The position numbers were made by a program, and so were the translations under genes. From the NCBI GenBank assembly GCA_002428895.1, contig DIYC01000025.1, positions 4,496 through 28,137 on the forward strand: a stretch of DNA of 23,642 nt. Direction: 5' to 3'. The notes beneath the pieces were generated by a model. That model was not told the DNA's origin, did no database searches, and saw only the letters and a list, made by a program, of their open reading frames with translations. Source of the DNA: Burkholderiales bacterium UBA6064. GTDB lineage: Bacteria; Pseudomonadota; Gammaproteobacteria; Burkholderiales; Burkholderiaceae_B. Positions 14,912 through 22,716 of the stretch are shown in pieces. Position 1 is the stretch's first letter; every line of letters begins with the position of its first letter.

Positions 14912-15649
14912 ATGGATAAATTGGTTTACTTAGCAGCACAAGCCGCTAGAAATACAATGTATCGACAAGAAAATATTTCCAACAATTTGGCTAATGTGAG
15001 TACTCCAGGTTTTCGCGCTGAATTGATGGCATTCCGTAGTGCTCCAATCATGGGAGGCGATGGTTCAGCTTTAGCGTTTAGTCAAGAAACAACCGTTGGA
15101 TTTGATGAAACAGCAGGTGTTTTGCAATCAACCAGTCGAGAATTAGATGTGGCAATTCAGGGCCAAGGTTGGTTTGCTATAACAACACCTGAAGGTGACG
15201 AGGCATACACCCGTTCGGGTGCTTTTCAGATTAATGCTCAAGGTCTTTTGGTGGACAATAACAATAATCCGATTGTAGGTACTAATGGACAAATTAATGT
15301 ACCCGAAGATCACCGTTTGTCGATCGAAGACAATGGCACGTTAACTGCCATACCCTTACAAGGCCAGGGCGGGGTGATTCAACTCGGAGCATTAAAACTG
15401 GTGAATCCTGATAAACAGCTACTTGAACGCTCCGATGATGGTTTTTTTCGCATGAAAAATGGAGAAGAGGCTCAAGCCGATCTCCAAGTTCGAGTTTCCA
15501 GTGGTTTTTTAGAAACGAGTAACGTGAATCCAGTTGAAGCGATGGTGAGCATGATTGAGGCTCAGCGGGCATTTGACATCCAAATGAAGGTTATAACAAA
15601 CGCTCAAGAAAATGCGCAGTCGGGAGATCAGTTGTTTAGTTTAAATTAA
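14912..15649 (+). CDS. flgF: Proximal rod protein FlgF
   Basis: FlgF is a rod subunit just below the distal rod. The 245-residue product begins MDKLVYLAAQAA and has the axial signature QENISNNLANVSTPGFRAEL (split: ENISNNLANVSTPGF, about 21-35). It also has the shared E/F/G block ELDVAIQGQGWFAI with AYTRSGAFQINAQG, and the C-terminal NVNPVEAMVSMIEAQRAFD (family ending SNVNPVEAMV, IEAQRAFDIQ). MDKL is the classic FlgF start and agrees with the GGAGG site. It is located between flgE and flgG as usual. Confidence 0.97.
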   Translation: MDKLVYLAAQAARNTMYRQENISNNLANVSTPGFRAELMAFRSAPIMGGDGSALAFSQETTVGFDETAGVLQSTSRELDVAIQGQGWFAITTPEGDEAYTRSGAFQINAQGLLVDNNNNPIVGTNGQINVPEDHRLSIEDNGTLTAIPLQGQGGVIQLGALKLVNPDKQLLERSDDGFFRMKNGEEAQADLQVRVSSGFLETSNVNPVEAMVSMIEAQRAFDIQMKVITNAQENAQSGDQLFSLN

Positions 15650-15694
15650 CAAAATAGAAAGGCCTTACGGGTCAGCAGGAATGGAGATAGATTT

Positions 15695-16477
15695 ATGATG
15701 CGTTCATTATGGATTGCAAAAACTGGCTTAGATGCACAACAAACTCAGTTGGACATTGCATCAAACAATTTATCGAATACGTCGACTAATGGTTTTAAAC
15801 GATCTCGAGCCGTGTTTGAAGATTTGTTGTATCAAACCTTGCGCCAACCTGGCGCTGATGCAGCTGAAGGAGCACAAGTGCCTTCTGGATTACAAGTGGG
15901 TACAGGTGTTAAACCCGTGGCCAGTGTACGTAATTTTTCTCAAGGTAACTTTCAACAAACCAACAATTCGCTGGATCTTGCGATTGATGACCGTGGCTTT
16001 TTCCAAGTTCAGTTGCCCGACGGTACAGTGGGTTATACCCGAGATGGTAGTTTTCAAATCAATGCCGATGGGAATGTAGTCACATCAAATGGTTATCAAT
16101 TAATTGGTCCGATTAATATTCCCAACAATGCTACGGGGATTAACGTAGGGCAAGATGGGGTGGTTTCTGCCAATATTGCCGGTCAAGCGGCGCCGCAGCA
16201 ATTGGGGCAAGTGTTGTTGGCTACTTTCATCAACCCAGCGGGTTTGTTGGCTCAGGGGCAAAATTATTTTGTTGAAACAGCGGCATCGGGGGCACCCAAT
16301 GAGACAGCTCCTGGGGAAAATGGAGCAGGCCTTATTAACCAAGGCTTTGTAGAAACTTCGAATGTTAATGTAGTTGAAGAATTGGTGGGTTTAATTCAAA
16401 CCCAGCGTGCTTATGAAATTAACTCCAAAGCGATTTCTACCGCTGACCAAATGCTAGCCCGTTTATCGCAGCTTTAA
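15695..16477 (+). CDS. flgG: Distal rod protein FlgG
   Basis: FlgG is the distal rod subunit running through the P and L rings. The 260 residues are the canonical length. The start is [20 protein letters not shown], followed by the axial motif [20 protein letters not shown] and the FlgG-specific block [11 protein letters not shown] with [10 protein letters not shown] (about 60-75), the shared [17 protein letters not shown] with [13 protein letters not shown], and the C-terminal [29 protein letters not shown] ribosome site precedes tandem ATG codons at 15695 and 15698; either may serve. flgH starts 8 bases after the stop. Confidence 0.98.
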   Translation: MMRSLWIAKTGLDAQQTQLDIASNNLSNTSTNGFKRSRAVFEDLLYQTLRQPGADAAEGAQVPSGLQVGTGVKPVASVRNFSQGNFQQTNNSLDLAIDDRGFFQVQLPDGTVGYTRDGSFQINADGNVVTSNGYQLIGPINIPNNATGINVGQDGVVSANIAGQAAPQQLGQVLLATFINPAGLLAQGQNYFVETAASGAPNETAPGENGAGLINQGFVETSNVNVVEELVGLIQTQRAYEINSKAISTADQMLARLSQL

Positions 16478-16485
16478 GGACTAAC

Positions 16486-17187
16486 ATGAAAACAGTTCTT
16501 CTGAACGTATTAACGGCCGTGTTCTTAATTTCTTTAGGGGGTTGTAGTACTTTTTTTCCAAAAGTGGAGCTGCCCGAGAACACCAAAAACTTTCAGCAAG
16601 AACAGCGTGATTCTGATCCTGTTTTAACTACTATAAATCAAAACACAACAGGTAGCCTATACAACAATCAAACGTTTCGTCCACTTTTTGAAGATGCGCG
16701 AGCACGTTTTAAAGGCGATATTTTAACCATTCAAATTTCAGAATCGATGGACGCTTCACAATCTAATTCTTCTTCGATTTCAAAGTCTGATTCAGCCAGC
16801 ATTGATGTACCTTTAATTCAAGGGTTTTTTGGCAGTAATGATCTTCGAGCAATTAATGCAGAGGCCAGTAGTGATCGCTCGTTTTCAGGTGAAGGCGAAT
16901 CAGAGGCAACCAACAGTGTGGTTGGTACATTAACGGTTTCGGTGACCGATGTTTTGCCGAATGGTTATTTACGAGTTGCCGGAGAAAAACAAATTGGAAC
17001 CAATCGAGAGTTACAAACTCTTAAATTTGCAGGCATTGTGAATCCTGCAGACATTCAACCTGGTAACACGGTCGCAAGTAGTCGAGTTGCTGATGCACGA
17101 CTTGAATATCGAGGCAAAGGGGCGGTTGACTCGGCCACAGCAATGGGCTGGTTAAGCCGATTTTTCTTAACGGTATTACCGTTTTAA
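16486..17187 (+). CDS. flgH: L-ring lipoprotein FlgH
   Basis: FlgH forms the L ring, the outer-membrane bushing of the rod. The 233-residue precursor has a lipoprotein signal peptide with lipobox LGGC; the acylated cysteine is C20. The mature part contains the FlgH blocks LFEDARARFKGDILTIQISE (shortened: ARFKGDILTIQI), SFSGEGESEATNSVVGTLTV in parts (FSGEGE, LTVSVTDVLPNGYLRVAGEKQI) and the C-terminal VADARLEYRGKGAVDSA with WLSRFFLTVLPF. Its length is normal. The AAGGA ribosome site is 5 bases before the ATG. It lies between flgG and flgI. Confidence 0.97.
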   Translation: MKTVLLNVLTAVFLISLGGCSTFFPKVELPENTKNFQQEQRDSDPVLTTINQNTTGSLYNNQTFRPLFEDARARFKGDILTIQISESMDASQSNSSSISKSDSASIDVPLIQGFFGSNDLRAINAEASSDRSFSGEGESEATNSVVGTLTVSVTDVLPNGYLRVAGEKQIGTNRELQTLKFAGIVNPADIQPGNTVASSRVADARLEYRGKGAVDSATAMGWLSRFFLTVLPF

Positions 17188-17202
17188 CAGCGAGTACGGC
17201 TT

Positions 17203-18354
17203 ATGTTTATTCTTTGGATTTCAATGGCGCTCATTCGATTTATTTTTAAGTTGATTGTTCTTGCAGTTATTTTTACTCTTGTATTGCCTGCATTAGCCCC
17301 TGAATTATTGGCACAAACTCGAATTCGTGATTTAACTTCGGTGCAGGGGGTTAGGGACAATCAATTGTTTGGTTATGGGCTTGTTGTAGGTTTAGATGGT
17401 ACGGGTGACCAAACCACACAAACTCCTTTTACTAGCCAAAGTTTAATCAGTATGTTGCAACAATCTGGCATTACTGTGCCATCTGGTTCTAATCTTCAAT
17501 TAAAAAATGTTGCAGCAGTTATGGTTACCGCCACCTTACCTGCATTTACTCAGCCTGGTCAAACGTTAGATGTGACTGTCTCTTCAATTGGAAATGCAAA
17601 AAGCTTGCGTGGAGGTATGCTGTTAATGACTCCTTTGCGAGGGGCCGATGGTACTGTGTATGCTTTGTCTCAAGGTAGTTTAATTGTGGGTGGTGCAGGG
17701 GCATCGGCAGGCGGTTCGTCTCAAGTAAAAAATCATTTGTCGGTTGGCAGAGTACCTAATGGAGCTTTGGTTGAACGAGCTGTGAGTACCCCGTTTTTAC
17801 AAAGTGATACCTTGCAACTCGAACTTCATAGCACCGATTTTAAAAATGCAGCAACCATTGCGCAAACAATTAATATTAAATTGGGCACCCCAGTGGCCAG
17901 CGCACTAAATGGTCGTATTATTCAACTCAAAATGCCAGCATTACCCGATGAAAGGGTTCGATTTTTGTCTGAAATACAAGAATTAACGATTGATCAAGCA
18001 GTTGCTGCTGCCAAAGTGATTGTGAATGCACGAACCGGTTCGGTCGTTATGAATCAAGCTGTGACCTTAGCTTCTTGCGCTGTTGCGCATGGCAACTTGA
18101 CGGTGAAAATTGATTCAGCTCCTGTGATCTCACAACCTAACCCATTAAGCGAAGGGCAAACTGTTGTGGGTGAAGTGGCAGATATTAAAATTAGTGAGTC
18201 GGGTGGTGAACTCATTGAAGTTAAAAATTCAGCACAACTTTCTGACGTAATTAAGGCATTAAATGCATTGGGTGCTACGCCGCAAGATTTAGTTTCTATT
18301 TTACAAGCGATGAAATCAGCTGGTAGCTTAAAAGCTGAGTTGGAGGTGATTTAA
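17203..18354 (+). CDS. flgI: P-ring protein FlgI
   Basis: FlgI is the periplasmic P-ring subunit in the peptidoglycan layer. The 383-residue precursor has a long hydrophobic signal peptide ending near [10 protein letters not shown]. The mature protein starts with the family hallmark [20 protein letters not shown] and contains [49 protein letters not shown] and [16 protein letters not shown], ending [18 protein letters not shown]. An ATG at 17224 (residue 8) is an equally good start and would give a more ordinary signal peptide. The Cys of SCAVAHG is kept, but the second Cys near the C-terminus, which makes the disulfide in E. coli FlgI, is Ser ([13 protein letters not shown]). It is chaperoned by FlgA. 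Confidence 0.97.
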   Translation: MFILWISMALIRFIFKLIVLAVIFTLVLPALAPELLAQTRIRDLTSVQGVRDNQLFGYGLVVGLDGTGDQTTQTPFTSQSLISMLQQSGITVPSGSNLQLKNVAAVMVTATLPAFTQPGQTLDVTVSSIGNAKSLRGGMLLMTPLRGADGTVYALSQGSLIVGGAGASAGGSSQVKNHLSVGRVPNGALVERAVSTPFLQSDTLQLELHSTDFKNAATIAQTINIKLGTPVASALNGRIIQLKMPALPDERVRFLSEIQELTIDQAVAAAKVIVNARTGSVVMNQAVTLASCAVAHGNLTVKIDSAPVISQPNPLSEGQTVVGEVADIKISESGGELIEVKNSAQLSDVIKALNALGATPQDLVSILQAMKSAGSLKAELEVI

Positions 18355-18356
18355 GT

Positions 18357-18716
18357 ATGAAGCTTACAACAATTACAACTGCACAGGACTCGGCGAGACT
18401 ACATCAAAAGTCTTTGTCACTCGATGTACGTGGTTTAGAGCAACTGAAATCTGCAACTCGTGCCACTCAAAATTCACCCGAGTTTGAACAAGCGATTAAA
18501 CAATCAGCAGAGCAATTTGAGTCTCTGTTTTTGAAATGGGTATTAGACAGTTTGAGAAAAGCTAGCCCAGATGGGGGGCTTTTAAATAATCAAGCAACCC
18601 AAGCTTATCAAAACATGTACGATCAAGAATTGGTTCAGCATTTATCGGGCAAAGGTTTGGGTTTGGCGGGTGAAATTGAACGGCAATTAAAACGATTGGT
18701 GAATAATAATTCGTAA
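18357..18716 (+). CDS. flgJ: Single-domain rod-cap protein FlgJ (no muramidase domain)
   Basis: FlgJ caps the growing rod. In enterobacteria and Pseudomonas it has about 300 or more residues, with a C-terminal peptidoglycan hydrolase. This product is only 119 residues and contains just the rod-binding domain: EFEQAIKQSAEQFESLFLKW, VLDSLRKASPDGG and YQNMYDQELVQHLSGKGLGLA in family order (about 42-110). It then ends cleanly at a stop. There is no trace of the glucosaminidase domain before flgK, so it is a genuine short form like that of many alphaproteobacteria. A separate lytic enzyme must open the cell wall. The ATG is two bases after the flgI stop, so translation is probably coupled. Confidence 0.93.
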   Translation: MKLTTITTAQDSARLHQKSLSLDVRGLEQLKSATRATQNSPEFEQAIKQSAEQFESLFLKWVLDSLRKASPDGGLLNNQATQAYQNMYDQELVQHLSGKGLGLAGEIERQLKRLVNNNS

Positions 18717-18723
18717 TTGACCC

Positions 18724-18750
18724 TAAACTTTAATGTGATTAAGCCGTTAA
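18724..18750 (+). promoter_or_regulatory. Sigma-28 (FliA) promoter of flgK-flgL
   Basis: TAAACTTT (18724-18731), an 11-base spacer and GCCGTTAA (18743-18750) form a sigma-28 promoter in the 61-base gap between flgJ and flgK. The expected start near 18757 leaves a short leader of about 20 bases that contains the GAGG ribosome site. A late promoter before flgK-flgL is also known in Salmonella. Confidence 0.85.
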
Positions 18751-18777
18751 AACGTTGAAACGTAGAGGATTAATACT

Positions 18778-20619
18778 ATGTCTAATTCAGTGTACGGAAT
18801 TGCTTTAAGTGGTTTAAATGCGGCGCGAACGGGTTTAACCACTACATCGAACAACATTGCCAACGTGAACACTCCTGGATATAACCGGCAAGAGGTTCAA
18901 ATCAGCGCACGCCCTGGTAATTTTATGACGGGTGCATTTATAGGGCAGGGTGTCAGTGTAGATACGGTAACTCGCGTGTATTCGTTATTCATTGCCAATC
19001 AAAATGTACAAGCCACATCAGAAGCAAAATTTTTTGATGCTAAGTCAGAACAAATTGCGCGTTTAGATTCAGTGATTGCTAATAATGCCAGTGGCTTGGG
19101 TACGGCCATGTCTGAATTTTTTGCTTCAGCACAAACTTTAACGAATGTGCCCAGTGATTTACCGAGTCGACAAAACTTTTTATCTTCTGCCGAAGCCCTA
19201 GCGACGCGATTTAATGCATTAAATTCAGTAATTACTGATATTCGTGATGCAACCAACATTAAAGTGACTGCTGCCGTAGACACGATTAATGGCTTGTCAA
19301 GACAAATTGCTGAATTAAATCAGCAAATTGTATCGGAAAATAATAAATCATTTAATAACGCACCACCCAATGGTTTATTAGATAAGCGTGACGAATTAAT
19401 TCGTCAAATGGCAGAACAAATCCAAGTCACTCGGGTTGATTTAAACGGGGGTGAAGTGAATTTGTTTTTGGCCAATGGTCGTCCACTGGTCGTGCAACAA
19501 AGTTCTTTTGAAGTACAGGCTCAACGCGACCCCAGTGATCAAGAAAACTTACAAGTAGGTGCTTTATTACCCGATGGGTCTGGCAACGATGTGCTGGTTG
19601 AATTTAAGCCTGGTACATTAGGTGGAGGCGCACTTAGTGGATTTCTTGAATTTCGTGAAAAGGAATTGGCTGAGTATCAAAATCAGTTAGGTTTAATTGC
19701 CGCTGAAATTGCTTTAAACGTTAATGAAATACAAGCACGAGGAGTTGATTTAACGGATCTCGATGCAGGCAACTTAAATACTCCAGGTGACCCTGTGTTT
19801 GGTTTTGTAGGTTCAACTAACTTTACTAACATGCAGGCCAACTTGCTGTCTATTTCTCAGGTTGTTATTAACGCAAACAATACCAGTGGTGCTGCATTAA
19901 CACTTGAAAATGCAGATTTTTCTCGCTTACCCCCTAAAGATTATGAAATTCGAATTGATGCTGGCGGAACCCCCCAGTTTCGAGTTAAAAACTCGAATGA
20001 TGCATTTCAAAATTTAACAGTGCCCACTGCTGCTGACATTGCCAATGGTTTTACCGGTGATTTTGTGATTCGAGACAACAACCCAGCGAACAGTGCGATG
20101 CTCAGTTTTTCAATCGGTGCTGGTGTATTGCCTAACGAACAATTTACCATTTACCCTACTCGGGGAGCCGCTCGGAATGTATTTGTCACAATGACCGATG
20201 CAGCGCAAATTGCCACAGCAACACGAAATGGTCAAGTCGCTGGCTTAGACCCAGCTACGGGAGTTACCAAAGCAATTAATCCCGCAAAAGGCGACAATGA
20301 CAACGCACTGATGTTTGCTGAATTACAAACCGTTCGGGTACTCCAACAGGGGGGTGGTTCACGGGGTGTGACTGTAGGAAACTCATTTAGTCAACTTGTC
20401 AGCAAAGTAGGAAATAAAACAAGAGAATTTCAAATTGCCAGTGAGTCACGCAACGAAATTCTTCGGCAAACAGCTGAAGTGCGTGACTCTTTCTCGGGTG
20501 TTAATTTAGACGAAGAAGCTGCCAATTTGTTAAAGTATCAACAGTCTTACCAAGCTGCGGGGCAGGTTATCTCGCTTTCTAAAGAGTTGTTTGAATTAAT
20601 TTTGAATGTGACACAGTGA
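18778..20619 (+). CDS. flgK: Hook-filament junction protein 1, FlgK
   Basis: FlgK is the first hook-associated protein; it caps the finished hook and joins it to the filament with FlgL. The 613 residues have the axial N-terminus (GIALSGLNAARTGLTTTSNN, IANVNTPGYNRQEVQI, about 6-40), a long coiled-coil D1 (IRDATNIKVTAAVDTINGLS..IAELNQQI), the FlgK segments GLLDKRDELIRQMAEQI and GGALSGFLEFREKEL, a variable outer domain, and the C-terminal GVNLDEEAANLLKYQQSYQA (about 575-595). Its length is ordinary. The ribosome site is GAGG at 9 bases. The gene has its own sigma-28 promoter. FlgN, encoded on the other strand, is its chaperone. Confidence 0.97.
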   Translation: MSNSVYGIALSGLNAARTGLTTTSNNIANVNTPGYNRQEVQISARPGNFMTGAFIGQGVSVDTVTRVYSLFIANQNVQATSEAKFFDAKSEQIARLDSVIANNASGLGTAMSEFFASAQTLTNVPSDLPSRQNFLSSAEALATRFNALNSVITDIRDATNIKVTAAVDTINGLSRQIAELNQQIVSENNKSFNNAPPNGLLDKRDELIRQMAEQIQVTRVDLNGGEVNLFLANGRPLVVQQSSFEVQAQRDPSDQENLQVGALLPDGSGNDVLVEFKPGTLGGGALSGFLEFREKELAEYQNQLGLIAAEIALNVNEIQARGVDLTDLDAGNLNTPGDPVFGFVGSTNFTNMQANLLSISQVVINANNTSGAALTLENADFSRLPPKDYEIRIDAGGTPQFRVKNSNDAFQNLTVPTAADIANGFTGDFVIRDNNPANSAMLSFSIGAGVLPNEQFTIYPTRGAARNVFVTMTDAAQIATATRNGQVAGLDPATGVTKAINPAKGDNDNALMFAELQTVRVLQQGGGSRGVTVGNSFSQLVSKVGNKTREFQIASESRNEILRQTAEVRDSFSGVNLDEEAANLLKYQQSYQAAGQVISLSKELFELILNVTQ

Positions 20620-20647
20620 TGTTAACCCAAATCAAATTAGGTGAAAA

Positions 20648-21547
20648 ATGAGAATTAGTAGTAACTTATATTTTCAAACAGCTTCAAAAAGCATGTCGAA
20701 GCAGCAGGGTGATTTGGTTAAAATTCAAAGCCAATTGTCTACAGGTCAAGCTGTTTTGAAACCTTCTGATGATCCACTGGCAATGTCAACAGCCATTAAT
20801 GCCACTGAGGGTGTTAAAAAATTTAATTCATTTAAAAGCAATTTAACTTATGTTAAAAATACCTTGGGTCAAATGGATGTCGCTTTAAATGCAGCCTCCG
20901 ATGTAATTCGTACCGTTCGTGACAGTATCCTGACTGCTTCTAATACGTTGATTAGCCCTGCCGATCGGGCAACTATTGCGGAAGATATTCGCGGACGATT
21001 TGATGAACTGTTGGGTATTTCAAATCGTAAATCAACCGATGGTAATTTTTTATTTTCAGGTGTTGCAGATGATGTACAACCGTTCCAAGTGGTTGCCGGT
21101 GTGACGCAACCCTATGCTGGTGCTGATACAGGTCGCCAAATTCAAGTCAGTGATGGTCGAAAAATTGATTTAACCATTACTGGCCAAGATGCTTTTGAAG
21201 ATCAAACGACAGGCAAAAGCATTTTTACTACCATTGAGGATGCTCTTGCAGACATTGCAGCCGGTGATTTAAATGCTTTGCGAGGTCGCTTAGACGAAAT
21301 GGATGCAGTCTTTGACAGTGTTCAATTATCAAGAACTAAAGCTGGTTTGCGTGAACGTGAAGCTGAAACAATTGATCAAATTAACTTTGCTGCTTCTAAT
21401 GAATTAGAACGTGTTGCTGGTGAAGCAGTTGGTTTAGATTACGCTAAAGCCATTACTGAATTGTCTCAAGGCCAATTAAAGCTACAAGCAACACAGCAAA
21501 GCTTTGCAAGTTTAGGACGGTTAACCTTATTTAATTTTATCAGTTAA
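20648..21547 (+). CDS. flgL: Hook-filament junction protein 3, FlgL
   Basis: FlgL is the second junction protein, between FlgK and flagellin. The 299 residues have the flagellin-like N-terminus (MRISSNLYFQTASKSMSKQQ, QSQLSTGQAVLKPSDDPLAM, about 1-50), the FlgL motif STDGNFLFSGVADDVQPFQ (about 128-145), and a flagellin-like C-terminal helix (YAKAITELSQGQLKLQATQQ, then SFASLGRLTLFNFI). The AGGTGA ribosome site is five bases before the ATG. It is the last gene of the flg run, 28 bases after flgK. No flagellin gene is in the window. Confidence 0.97.
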   Translation: MRISSNLYFQTASKSMSKQQGDLVKIQSQLSTGQAVLKPSDDPLAMSTAINATEGVKKFNSFKSNLTYVKNTLGQMDVALNAASDVIRTVRDSILTASNTLISPADRATIAEDIRGRFDELLGISNRKSTDGNFLFSGVADDVQPFQVVAGVTQPYAGADTGRQIQVSDGRKIDLTITGQDAFEDQTTGKSIFTTIEDALADIAAGDLNALRGRLDEMDAVFDSVQLSRTKAGLREREAETIDQINFAASNELERVAGEAVGLDYAKAITELSQGQLKLQATQQSFASLGRLTLFNFIS

Positions 21548-21551
21548 TTTG

Positions 21552-21599
21552 ATGCAAGGATGTGTTGCATAAAGCTCGTTTTAATAGGGTAAATACCCT
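21552..21599 (+). other. Two hairpins after flgL, possible transcript end
   Basis: ATGCAA and TTGCAT around a 7-base loop (21552-21570), and AGGGT and ACCCT around AAAT (21586-21599), form two short stem-loops shortly after the flgL stop. Neither is GC-rich with a U-run, so they are not clear intrinsic terminators. They may mark the end of the flagellar transcript or an operator for the next gene. Confidence 0.3.
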
Positions 21600-21667
21600 G
21601 GTGTTAGAGATTTCTATCTATTCGTATTTAATTAACCAAAATAGTAAAGTGAACATAAATATTCATT

Positions 21668-22621
21668 ATGAAAATTTCGAACACAAACCTAAAAAGAAAT
21701 GAAAACAAAGCGCTATCTTTAGATCAACGTAATCATTATTCAAGTGAAAATTTAAAATCAGAAAAAGATTCAATTAGTATCGTAAAAAAAATTGCTCAAG
21801 CCTTTTTTATAGGTTCAAAAAAAAATACGTCAAAATTAGAAAACTCTTCAAATAAAAAACCTTACACTCAATTTAATTTAAATAAAAATTTTTCAAGTTT
21901 AGAACAAGCCGCTCAAAATGGTGATCTAGTCACAACAATTACGCTTTTAAGAGACATTCATGAGAACAGATACGAACATTTAAATAAGGCGATCATTATC
22001 GCTAGTTCATTAGGGCATATTGAATTAGTTCGATTGTTATTGTGTCACAGTAAAGCAGATCCCTTGTTTGATAATCATGCTGCATTATTAATAGCAGCAA
22101 AAAACAGACAATTTGATGTCATTCGAGCATTTATTAAACATCCTAAAACAGATTTGTCAATTCATAAAAACTTTCTATTAAAAATTTCGATTTTTTATAA
22201 TCAAAATGACATAGTAAAGAATTTACTAAAGAGTAATAAAATTAACCCATTTCAACGTAGTGAGTTTATATTTAATCTTGCTATAAAAATGAGTAAAACT
22301 GAAATTATAGAATTACTTTTAGATAGTCCGCATGCAAGAACAGACCAAGCCATTCAATTAATTAAAGATCAAGCCAATAAATCACCAATGCTGGCAGATT
22401 TGATTGAAAAACGACATTGTACTGCCTTATCCGAATTAGAAAAAACGATTGCATCGTTAATTAATGAGGGCTGTACGCATGACGATGCAAAACGAAAAGT
22501 TTTGATCCACCCTTGGTCATTTAAAGTGCTTGCTCGGTTTAATCAAACTGAACGTGATCAGTTTTTAAATGATTTTGTTCGTGAGGAGTATGCCAAATTT
22601 AAACGCATGGGTGTTAGTTAA
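21668..22621 (+). CDS. Ankyrin-repeat protein, possible secreted effector
   Basis: The 317-residue product has three parts. Residues 1-75 are polar, rich in K, N and S, and probably disordered. Residues about 76-225 hold four to five ankyrin-type repeats with the helix-pair pattern (LEQAAQNGDLVTTITLLRD, AIIIASSLGHIELVRLLL, ALLIAAKNRQFDVIRAFI, FNLAIKMSKTEIIELLLDS). The C-terminal 90 residues are helical and charged, not recognised (ELEKTIASLINEGCTHDDAK). There is no signal peptide or membrane span. Ankyrin repeats bind proteins, and in intracellular bacteria many are host-directed effectors; no enzyme motif is visible. The ribosome site is poor. Base composition is clearly more AT-rich than the flagellar genes (around 30% G+C by eye), and codons favour A/T, which suggests separate origin. 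It lies 120 bases behind flgL but has no sigma-28 promoter. Confidence 0.8.
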   Translation: MKISNTNLKRNENKALSLDQRNHYSSENLKSEKDSISIVKKIAQAFFIGSKKNTSKLENSSNKKPYTQFNLNKNFSSLEQAAQNGDLVTTITLLRDIHENRYEHLNKAIIIASSLGHIELVRLLLCHSKADPLFDNHAALLIAAKNRQFDVIRAFIKHPKTDLSIHKNFLLKISIFYNQNDIVKNLLKSNKINPFQRSEFIFNLAIKMSKTEIIELLLDSPHARTDQAIQLIKDQANKSPMLADLIEKRHCTALSELEKTIASLINEGCTHDDAKRKVLIHPWSFKVLARFNQTERDQFLNDFVREEYAKFKRMGVS

Positions 22622-22716
22622 GCAACTTAAATTGCTTTTGATTGATAACTAACCAAAAAATGGTTGAACTTTTTCTGCATAGAATCAACTAAATGCGTTT
22701 AAATTAACTTTTTCGT

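Noticed and set aside
12017..21547. CRISPR arrays, insertion sequences or direct repeats in the flg region
   Set aside because: None seen; the repeated similarity among flgB, C, E, F, G and K is the normal shared N- and C-terminal axial-protein motif.
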